Positions 1 through 5,450 of a stretch of DNA of 5,450 bases are shown one piece after another. Numbering within the stretch: position 1 is the first letter of the stretch; each line of letters opens with the position of its first letter. The stretch comes from an uncultured Bacteroidota bacterium (GTDB lineage Bacteria > Bacteroidota > Bacteroidia > Chitinophagales > Chitinophagaceae). Both the position numbers and the translations under genes were made by a program. The DNA is taken from positions 1-5,450 of the forward strand of contig CAIRSV010000104.1 in assembly GCA_903881265.1 (NCBI GenBank). The letters run 5' to 3'. The notes beneath the pieces are model-generated. The model was not told the DNA's origin. It saw nothing but the letters and a program-made list of their open reading frames with translations, and searched no databases.

Positions 1-1774
1 TAAGATTATCAGAAATAAAGGCTATTTCGATTTTAAATCCGATAATATCACCTTTACAATCGATACATCGAATAAGGAAAAAATAAAAAGCCTCCTCGAC
101 GATCCGTTTTCAAACGCATTGATTTATAAGCCTAACACTGAAAATAAAGAAGTGGATGTGCATCTTAATGTGGCTCAATCGCGCGACTCAAGTTATGCGC
201 AATTATATCGTATTAACAAGGTGAAGGTGGTTATTAATAACCCGTTTAGCGACGCAGATCCGCAAGCAGCGCGACAAGAAAGTGAGTTAGAAGACATTAC
301 CTTTAATTATGCAACCTTGCCAATTAACAGAAAAGTGATTGCGCGGAATATTTTTATTCACCGCGGCGATTTATTTAATACCTCAGATTATGAAGTCAGT
401 ATCAGCCGCTTAAATCAATTAGGTGTATTTCAATTAATTAGTATTCAATACGAAAAAGTACAAGGACAAAACGATAAACTTGATTGTATTGTCACCTTGA
501 ATATGTCTCCAAAAATGGATTTGGTTTATCTGACGGATATCAGCACAAGCGATGATGATTATGTGCTTGGCACAGGCTTGGGTATTACCTATCGCAACCG
601 CAATCTCGCGCACGGCTCTAATTTGTTTTCATTGCGAGCTATCTATTCAACAGAATTCAGAAATGATAATTTCCTTACTGGTACAAAAAAATTCTATCAA
701 TCAGGAAACAACTTCAACCTCAGTGGCAATCTTACATTTCCTAAGTTTATTGTACCATTCAATCAGAATATCTTCAGTAAACGAAATATGCCGTACACAA
801 CATTGGGTGCCAACTATAGCCTAATACAACGTTTAAAAAACTATACAATTATCAATATATCTGGCAACTTTGGCTATTCTTGGCAAGAAACACCACAGAA
901 AAACTGGAAACTAAATCCGATTTTCTTAACTGTAACGCAAGTGCCGGATAAATACTTGAGTGAATCATTCCGATTGAAACGACAAACGAATTCATACCTC
1001 AAGAATACGTTTTCTAACAACGTCATTCAAGGCGAAAATATGCTCTTTGAATACAAGAGTAAACCGAAAACAATCAACTCTAATTTTTCTACCATCAAAA
1101 TTGGTGCCGAAGAGGCAGGTACGTTGTTGACAGGTATCAACTCGTTGTATATGCGATTTACCAACGATACCATTAAGGCGATTGCCCATTATGTAAAAGT
1201 CGATATTGATGTTAGAAAATATATCAATAGAAGGAAGTCGCAATGGGTGAGTCGGTTTATGACAGGCGTCGGAACCCCAATTGGTAATTCAAAAACGCTC
1301 CCATATATTAAACAATATTCAGCCGGTGGAGCCTTTAGTAATCGCGGATGGCCTTCTCGTAATTTGGGGCCGGGTCATTCTGTGGATACATCATTCAAAT
1401 CTGGTTTTGCGATCCTTGACAAAACCGGTGATATTAAAATTGAAGCGAATACCGAGTATCGATTCAATCTTCTCAAATTATTTTCTGGCGCAATCAACCT
1501 GAAAGGCGCTGCCTTTATCGATGCCGGCAATATATGGCTGATGAATAAGGATAGCAGTGTAAAAGGAGGTGAATTTAATGTCGGATACCTTTGGCAAGAT
1601 ATCGCTATTTCTAGTGGGGTTGGTCTGCGACTTGATTTTTCCTTCTTTGTGTTTCGTGTGGATCTTGGCTATCCAATCAAACAGCCGCAAGTATCCGCCA
1701 ATAATGGGTTTATGTTCAATCAATTAAAATTGAATAACGGTATTTGGAATCTCGCCTTTGGCTATCCATTTTAA
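1..1774 (+). CDS. TamL-like Omp85/BamA-family outer-membrane assembly protein, 3' part (5' end outside window)
   Basis: Omp85-superfamily protein that would sit in the outer membrane as a POTRA-plus-barrel protein and help insert or export envelope proteins; in Bacteroidota the TamA-like member (TamL) works with TamB. The frame is open from base 2 to the TAA at 1772-1774, giving 590 visible residues, so the TTG at 119 is internal and not a start. Visible residues 5-12 (NKGYFDF region) and about 47-60 end one POTRA domain. About 70-170 form the last POTRA, with a typical LNQLGVFQ helix segment near 137-144. The barrel follows, opening with YRNRNLAHGSNLF near 197-209. The loop-6 signature is GGAFSNRGW...LGPG, with RGW at 448-450 (bases 1343-1351), the counterpart of BamA VRGF. 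The chain ends in LAFGYPF with a terminal Phe, a normal beta-signal. The family is usually about 750-850 residues, so the missing part should hold the lipoprotein signal and early POTRAs. Family is confident; TamL rather than BamA is inferred from the loop and barrel motifs. Confidence 0.88.
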   Translation, partial: KIIRNKGYFDFKSDNITFTIDTSNKEKIKSLLDDPFSNALIYKPNTENKEVDVHLNVAQSRDSSYAQLYRINKVKVVINNPFSDADPQAARQESELEDITFNYATLPINRKVIARNIFIHRGDLFNTSDYEVSISRLNQLGVFQLISIQYEKVQGQNDKLDCIVTLNMSPKMDLVYLTDISTSDDDYVLGTGLGITYRNRNLAHGSNLFSLRAIYSTEFRNDNFLTGTKKFYQSGNNFNLSGNLTFPKFIVPFNQNIFSKRNMPYTTLGANYSLIQRLKNYTIINISGNFGYSWQETPQKNWKLNPIFLTVTQVPDKYLSESFRLKRQTNSYLKNTFSNNVIQGENMLFEYKSKPKTINSNFSTIKIGAEEAGTLLTGINSLYMRFTNDTIKAIAHYVKVDIDVRKYINRRKSQWVSRFMTGVGTPIGNSKTLPYIKQYSAGGAFSNRGWPSRNLGPGHSVDTSFKSGFAILDKTGDIKIEANTEYRFNLLKLFSGAINLKGAAFIDAGNIWLMNKDSSVKGGEFNVGYLWQDIAISSGVGLRLDFSFFVFRVDLGYPIKQPQVSANNGFMFNQLKLNNGIWNLAFGYPF

Positions 1775-1890
1775 GCTGTTGATCGTGGCTATTTGCCTAA
1801 TCGAATTGCAGTTTATCGCTGTTTAGGAAGTTTGCAGTATGCAATCATTATTTTCAATTGCGAACCTTCGTTAATCTACATTCGTTCGAC

Positions 1891-1898
1891 TATCTTTG
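1891..1898 (+). promoter_or_regulatory. Bacteroidota-type -7 promoter element (TATCTTTG) for the glutaryl-CoA dehydrogenase gene
   Basis: TATCTTTG followed by C is an exact match to the TAnnTTTG -7 consensus used by the primary sigma factor of Bacteroidota. It ends 19 bases before the ATG at 1918, so transcription would begin near 1903-1906 and leave a short AT-rich leader (CTAAAAATTTTGCT), as is common in this phylum. The -33 element is poor: there is no TTTG at the expected spacing, only TTCG around 1867-1870. The box lies within the frame extension that begins at TTG 1858, which argues against that upstream start. The call rests on motif and position only. Confidence 0.6.
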
Positions 1899-1917
1899 CG
1901 CCACTAAAAATTTTGCT

Positions 1918-3096
1918 ATGTCACAAGACTTATATCAGCATCCAGATTATTATGCATTGGATGATTTATTGACCGACGAACATAAATTAATCAGAGACAC
2001 CGTCAGGGCTTGGATTAAAAAAGAAGTCAGTCCTTCTATCGAAGAATGGGCTCAGCATTGTCATTTCCCCAAACATCTTGTACCACAAATGGGCGAATTA
2101 GGTGTATTTGGTCCAACTGTGCCTGTTGAATATGGCGGCGGTGGACTAGATTATATCTCCTATGGATTAATGATGCAAGAGATAGAACGATGTGATAGCG
2201 GTATGCGCAGCACAGCCAGTGTGCAAGGTAGTTTGGTGATGTATCCAATTTACGCGTATGGCAGTGAAGAACAACGTACTAAATATCTTCCTAAATTGGC
2301 AAGCGGTGAATGGCTCGGATGTTTCGGCTTAACAGAGCCAGATGCAGGCAGTAACCCAGATGGGATGCTCACCAATTATAAAGATGCCGGTGATCACGTA
2401 ATTTTAAATGGTTCTAAATTATGGATCAGTAATTCACCTTTCGCCGATGTGGCTGTTGTTTGGGCTAAAGATGAAGAAGGTATCGTTCGTGGCTTGATCG
2501 TTGAACGTGGTATGGAAGGATTTACCACTCCTGAGATTCATAATAAATGGAGCCTTCGTGCAAGTTGCACGGGCGAATTAGTCTTTGATAATGTCAAAGT
2601 ACCGAAAGCAAATATTTTCCCGAACATCAAAGGATTAAAAGGTCCGTTGGGTTGCCTTACGAAAGCACGTTTCGGTATTGCTTGGGGCGCCTTAGGTGTG
2701 GCCATGGATTGCTACGATAGTGCCTTACGATATACAAAACAACGTGAACAGTTTGGTAAACCAATTGCGGGGTTTCAGTTGCAACAAAAGAAATTGGCCG
2801 AGATGATTACAGAAATCACAAAAGGACAATTACTCGTTTGGCGATTGGCCGTATTGATGAATGAAGGTAAAGCTACACCGCAACAAGTAAGTATGGCTAA
2901 ACGTAATAGTTGTGAAATCGCACTCAATATCGCTCGTGATGCACGGCAAATGCACGGCGGAATGGGTATCACAGGCGAATATCCAATTATGCGTCACATG
3001 ATGAATATGGAAAGCGTCGTAACGTATGAGGGTACACACGATATTCATTTGCTGATTACAGGAATGGATGTGACCGGCATCAACGCATTTAAATAA
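1918..3096 (+). CDS. Glutaryl-CoA dehydrogenase-like acyl-CoA dehydrogenase
   Basis: FAD flavoenzyme of the acyl-CoA dehydrogenase family. The closest remembered relatives are glutaryl-CoA dehydrogenases, which oxidise and decarboxylate glutaryl-CoA to crotonyl-CoA in lysine/tryptophan breakdown, passing electrons to ETF; it should be cytosolic. The protein has 392 residues, normal for a form without a mitochondrial leader. Motifs in order: MGELGVFGPT (58-67), IERCDSGMRS (89-98), YAYGSEEQR...KYLP, the FAD/substrate segment GCFGLTEPDAGSNP, WSLRASCTGE, the C-terminal helices with REQFGKPI, and VVTYEGTHDIH ending the domain. Glu371 in the YEGTHDIH motif is the catalytic base. Glu90, Arg97, Ser98 and Tyr370 match human GCDH Glu87, Arg94, Ser95 and Tyr369, which favours glutaryl-CoA over simple fatty acyl-CoAs. 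The frame stays open upstream to TTG 1858, but ATG 1918 fits the family N-terminus and follows the promoter at 1891. It appears monocistronic, with its own promoter and a strong terminator. Confidence 0.9.
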   Translation: MSQDLYQHPDYYALDDLLTDEHKLIRDTVRAWIKKEVSPSIEEWAQHCHFPKHLVPQMGELGVFGPTVPVEYGGGGLDYISYGLMMQEIERCDSGMRSTASVQGSLVMYPIYAYGSEEQRTKYLPKLASGEWLGCFGLTEPDAGSNPDGMLTNYKDAGDHVILNGSKLWISNSPFADVAVVWAKDEEGIVRGLIVERGMEGFTTPEIHNKWSLRASCTGELVFDNVKVPKANIFPNIKGLKGPLGCLTKARFGIAWGALGVAMDCYDSALRYTKQREQFGKPIAGFQLQQKKLAEMITEITKGQLLVWRLAVLMNEGKATPQQVSMAKRNSCEIALNIARDARQMHGGMGITGEYPIMRHMMNMESVVTYEGTHDIHLLITGMDVTGINAFK

Positions 3097-3105
3097 GCTT
3101 CTCAC

Positions 3106-3140
3106 AAACAAGGATACATCGCATGTATCCTTGTTTCATT
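3106..3140 (+). terminator. Rho-independent-like hairpin terminator after the dehydrogenase gene
   Basis: Arms AAACAAGGATACAT (3106-3119) and ATGTATCCTTGTTT (3123-3136) are perfect 14-bp inverted repeats around a CGC loop. The right arm ends TTGTTT and is followed by CATTTT, so the 3' side is U-rich, although there is no long uninterrupted T run. It begins 9 bases after the dehydrogenase stop codon and ends about 25 bases before the next start codon. On the opposite strand the sequence after the hairpin is not T-rich, so I read it as acting mainly on the + strand. Confidence 0.85.
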
Positions 3141-3162
3141 TTCGTTCATCTTATTCTGAACC

Positions 3163-4233
3163 ATGAATTATTTTTCATCTAAAAAACCGTATATCATAGC
3201 CGGCCCTTGCAGCGCAGAAGATGCATTGCAACTAGCTACTGTATCGGAAGCATTCAAGCAATTGCCTATCGATATGTTGCGTGCTGGTGTATGGAAACCG
3301 CGTTCTAAGCCCGGACATTTTGAAGGCAGGGGAGAAGATGCATTAAAATGGTTAAACGATATTCGCACCTCATCCGTCTTGCCAATATGCATCGAAGTGG
3401 CCAATAAAGAACAAGTAGAATTAGCCCTTCAGTACAACATAGACGCGGTTTGGATTGGCGCTCGAAGCACAGTGAATCCGTTTATCGTGCAAGAAATAGC
3501 CGATGCACTCAAAGGAACTAAACTTGGTGTGTTAATCAAGAATCCTATTAATCCAGATATTGAATTATGGAGTGGGGCCTTAGAACGTATACTCAATGCA
3601 GGCATTGAAAATATTGCCGCCATTCATCGTGGTTTTTCGAGTTACGACAGTCTGTCTAAATACCGCAATAAGCCTAATTGGGCTATTCCTATCGAACTAA
3701 AACGACGTTATAAAGATGTGCCTATTTTTTGTGATGCGAGTCATATTTGTGGCAATCGTGCACTCATTCCGTATGTCGCGCAGCGAGCCCTTGATCTTGA
3801 CTTTGACGGACTGATGATTGAAACGCATCCTACGCCCGATAATGCCTTAAGTGATGCGCAACAGCAGTTAACGCCCGATCAATTAGGGCAACTTCTTTCG
3901 TCGCTTATTATTCGTACCCCAATTGATGATTACTCACAAGAAGAGATTGAACAAATTCGTCAGATACTCGATTCGATGGATGCAGAAGTGGTTGATTTAT
4001 TGGGTAAGCGAATGGAACTCGTTGAAAAATTAGGCCGCATTAAAGGAGATAATAATATGCCTATCTATCAGGCAGATCGTTGGCGTGAAATTATTGATAC
4101 ACGATCGCAATGGGGACTTAAAAATGGATTGGATGCTGAATTTATAAGCAAGTTATTCGAATTGATTCATGATAAAAGTATCAAAACACAAATTGATTTG
4201 CTGAATACCATCGCTGCTAATAAACAAGTATAA
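3163..4233 (+). CDS. Bifunctional 3-deoxy-7-phosphoheptulonate synthase (type I-beta) / chorismate mutase (AroQ type)
   Basis: Cytosolic enzyme. The N-terminal domain condenses phosphoenolpyruvate and erythrose 4-phosphate to DAHP, the first shikimate-pathway step; the C-terminal domain converts chorismate to prephenate. The 356 residues match the fused form known in Bacteroidota such as Prevotella and Porphyromonas. DAHPS domain, about 8-255: IIAGPCSAE (11-19), RAGVWKPRSKPGHFEGRGED (40-59), IGARS (98-102), IKNPINPDIELWSGALE (125-141), HRGF (155-158), CDASHICGN (190-198), MIETHPTPD (218-226). Expected metal ligands are present as Cys16, His194, Glu220 and Asp231; the 26- and 11-residue spacings equal those in Thermotoga maritima DAHPS. 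There is no N-terminal ACT-like domain. CM domain, about 257-346: Arg266, Arg283, Lys294, Arg306, Ser339 and Gln343 align with E. coli CM Arg11, Arg28, Lys39, Arg51, Ser84 and Gln88. E. coli Asp48 and Glu52 are replaced by Gln303 and Trp307. Feedback by prephenate is known for such fusions; here it is inferred. No other aromatic-pathway gene is adjacent. Confidence 0.94.
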   Translation: MNYFSSKKPYIIAGPCSAEDALQLATVSEAFKQLPIDMLRAGVWKPRSKPGHFEGRGEDALKWLNDIRTSSVLPICIEVANKEQVELALQYNIDAVWIGARSTVNPFIVQEIADALKGTKLGVLIKNPINPDIELWSGALERILNAGIENIAAIHRGFSSYDSLSKYRNKPNWAIPIELKRRYKDVPIFCDASHICGNRALIPYVAQRALDLDFDGLMIETHPTPDNALSDAQQQLTPDQLGQLLSSLIIRTPIDDYSQEEIEQIRQILDSMDAEVVDLLGKRMELVEKLGRIKGDNNMPIYQADRWREIIDTRSQWGLKNGLDAEFISKLFELIHDKSIKTQIDLLNTIAANKQV

Positions 4234-4271
4234 ATTAAGGCAGTCTTTCTGAACGAGCGTTGATATAAGGA

Positions 4272-4508
4272 TTACAATGCGTTCTTGTTCTCCTTTCGTT
4301 TCAAATAAATATACAGGTTTTCGACACGGGTTCTAGCCCAGGGTGTCTTTCGTAAGAAGGTCAGACTTGATTTAATACTTGGATCAAATCGGAAACAGTT
4401 AATAGGTATCTGCTCATCGAGATATTCCCAGCCCTTATTTTCAACAAGATACATCATAATCTTCTCTAAGGTAATACCGTGTAAAGGATCGTTGTGTTGC
4501 GTTTCCAT
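4272..4508 (-). CDS. VF530-family (DUF2132) small DNA-binding protein
   Basis: A 78-residue protein recognised as the VF530/DUF2132 family, named for a Vibrio fischeri protein of known structure and annotated as DNA-binding; its physiological role is not established. Family hallmarks are DPLHGITLE (7-15), the KGWEYL segment (25-30), CFRFDPSIKSS (38-48) and FLRKTPWAR (51-59). The C-terminal tail (about 68-76) is Lys/Arg-rich, which suits nucleic-acid contact. The length is typical. ATG at 4506-4508 is chosen because the conserved region starts a few residues later; another ATG five bases upstream is out of frame. There is no Shine-Dalgarno sequence. The gene follows the nucleoid-associated protein gene on the same strand after 61 bases with no convincing terminator between them, so co-transcription is likely. 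It converges on the DAHPS-CM gene. Confidence 0.9.
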   Translation of the reverse strand: METQHNDPLHGITLEKIMMYLVENKGWEYLDEQIPINCFRFDPSIKSSLTFLRKTPWARTRVENLYIYLKRKENKNAL

Positions 4509-4569
4509 CGCATAAAATTAATTCGTTTGATTGATAGTGACAAGCATTTGATCTGTAGAAAATCTACTG

Positions 4570-5450
4570 CTAGGATTCATGTTCAAAATAGATCTTATAA
4601 TACTTCCGTCCGTCACTGTCCTGACCTTGTTCAATGAGGTCACGATCGCCGTGGATATAAATATGAAAATTCTTATCAAGTTTCAGCACTGATTTAAATA
4701 TACGAGCTTGTTTCTTTACCGCTTGCGCTGAAATAGTAAAATCGTCATCGATATCAATCCGATTCTCTTGTTTGTAAGCCGAATCAAAACGACGGAACGA
4801 CGTAATCAATCCTTCATCCTGAAATACAGCCTCTTCAAATTCAGCTTTATCGAAATTATCGTGAGTTTTAAAATAATCAACAGAGCGGTTGAGGTAGTCA
4901 ATCTGATCAGCTTTACTTACTTCAAAGTCTTTTGGTATCTGATCGGTTACAAAGGTTTTTGCCAGCGTTAAAAATTGATTGGTATGATTTACATAATCAT
5001 TTTTCATACTGAGCTTAATAAATTCGTTTTGCCAATAATCCGTTTCAATCGGTGCATTGTCAATGACAAACAAGGTATAGGGCTCTTCGGTAAACACAAT
5101 CAGGCAGGCTTTATCAAGTCGCTTGGTGCCTATGCCTTTCTTAAATTGAAGTCCGGCGTTTTCGGTAGACAAGCTATTGGTTTCGATAAAGTTTTCTTTG
5201 TTCTCGATTTTGTAAATACCAAGTCCCTGATACGATTCATCGTGCAGTCCAATATGGTCAAATTTCATAATAAACAAATCGCCTTCTTTAATATTCGGGT
5301 GTTTTGAAACCGATTGTAAATGCCTTGCAATCTGTTTTGACGTTGATATAAAATCATCATCCTTATGAATCGACGAGGCTAATTCAAACAATACATTCAG
5401 CTTTACATCAATGGCGTGGGTAAATTCGAAGGTATTGACATTCGTGAGGA
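4570..5450 (-). CDS. Nucleoid-associated protein, YejK/NdpA-like (37-kDa family), 5' end outside window
   Basis: Member of the 37-kDa nucleoid-associated protein family (PF04245; E. coli YejK/NdpA), whose members bind the chromosome; E. coli YejK is reported to interact with type II topoisomerases. The frame is open from the right edge to the TAG at 4570-4572, giving 292 visible residues. The TTG at 5389-5391 is internal, because 19 more sense codons precede it, including a FEFTHAIDVKLNVLFELA stretch typical of the family's early helices. Other family-like parts are the GDLFIMKFDHIG strand region, an acidic middle, and the C-terminal block from about 257 (LDKNFHIYIHGDRDLIEQG followed by KYYKIYFEHES), which is the most recognisable part. 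Bacteroidota homologues are about 340-350 residues, so roughly 50 N-terminal residues are missing. It is the upstream gene of a probable two-gene unit with the VF530-family gene. Promoter and start lie outside the window. Confidence 0.85.
   Translation of the reverse strand, partial: LTNVNTFEFTHAIDVKLNVLFELASSIHKDDDFISTSKQIARHLQSVSKHPNIKEGDLFIMKFDHIGLHDESYQGLGIYKIENKENFIETNSLSTENAGLQFKKGIGTKRLDKACLIVFTEEPYTLFVIDNAPIETDYWQNEFIKLSMKNDYVNHTNQFLTLAKTFVTDQIPKDFEVSKADQIDYLNRSVDYFKTHDNFDKAEFEEAVFQDEGLITSFRRFDSAYKQENRIDIDDDFTISAQAVKKQARIFKSVLKLDKNFHIYIHGDRDLIEQGQDSDGRKYYKIYFEHES

Noticed and set aside
119..121. TTG as the start of the tamL-like gene
   Set aside because: The same frame is open to the window edge, and the 39 upstream codons encode POTRA-like sequence (NKGYFDF), so the TTG is internal.
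992..1243. Antisense open frames within tamL, the dehydrogenase and DAHPS-CM (this one, and others such as 2036-2248, 2830-3111 and 3168-3404)
   Set aside because: They lie wholly or almost wholly opposite genes with clear protein families, have no recognisable motifs, and several need alternative start codons. They are shadows of the real frames.
1832..1844. TTGCA-GTA-TGCAA inverted repeat after tamL as a terminator
   Set aside because: The stem is only 5 bp with a 3-base loop and no T run directly after it; this is expected by chance.
4512..4519. TAATTTTA on the - strand (with CTTG about 20 bases upstream) as a promoter for the VF530-family gene
   Set aside because: It mismatches TAnnTTTG at the last base and would start transcription about at the ATG, leaving no leader.
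4555..4567. GTAGA-AAA-TCTAC inverted repeat between the two - strand genes as a terminator
   Set aside because: The 5-bp stem is AT-rich and has no T tract on the - strand side, too weak to separate the two genes.
4768..5307. Plus-strand open frames at 4768-4971 and 4975-5307 opposite the nucleoid-associated protein gene
   Set aside because: The - strand frame has convincing family similarity. The + strand products are low-complexity Phe/Ile-rich sequences with no known domain.
5389..5391. TTG on the - strand as the start of the nucleoid-associated protein gene
   Set aside because: Nineteen further in-frame sense codons run to the right edge and resemble the family's N-terminal region, so the gene is simply cut by the window.

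Overview
The window looks like ordinary chromosomal DNA from a member of the Bacteroidota. Four things point there: a TamL-type Omp85 protein with the RGW/LGPG loop, a DAHP synthase fused to a C-terminal chorismate mutase, a TAnnTTTG-type promoter (TATCTTTG), and start codons without Shine-Dalgarno sequences. The DNA is moderately AT-rich and codon use looks even across the window. I cannot place it below phylum level with confidence.

Layout, left to right. (1) The 3' part of a tamL-like outer-membrane assembly gene on the + strand, running off the left edge. (2) A 143-base gap that carries a good Bacteroidota -7 box. (3) A glutaryl-CoA dehydrogenase-type acyl-CoA dehydrogenase on the + strand, closed by a perfect 14-bp hairpin terminator. 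(4) A bifunctional type I-beta DAHP synthase/chorismate mutase on the + strand. (5) A 38-base convergent gap with no clear terminator. (6) On the - strand, a small VF530-family (DUF2132) DNA-binding protein, preceded in the direction of transcription by (7) a YejK/NdpA-like nucleoid-associated protein that runs off the right edge. These two are 61 bases apart and probably co-transcribed.

The genes do not form one functional system. They cover envelope biogenesis (TamL), catabolism of lysine/tryptophan-derived glutaryl-CoA (GCDH), entry into aromatic amino-acid synthesis (DAHPS-CM) and two chromosome-associated DNA-binding proteins. The only functional pairing by neighbourhood is the VF530 and nucleoid-associated genes. 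I saw no tRNA, rRNA, CRISPR array, insertion sequence, phage gene or defence gene.

I looked for an undescribed system and found none that the sequence supports. The more useful observations are substitutions at two chorismate mutase positions, the corrected start of the dehydrogenase, the stand-alone position of the aromatic gene, and a low-likelihood overlapping small ORF with a textbook Shine-Dalgarno inside tamL.
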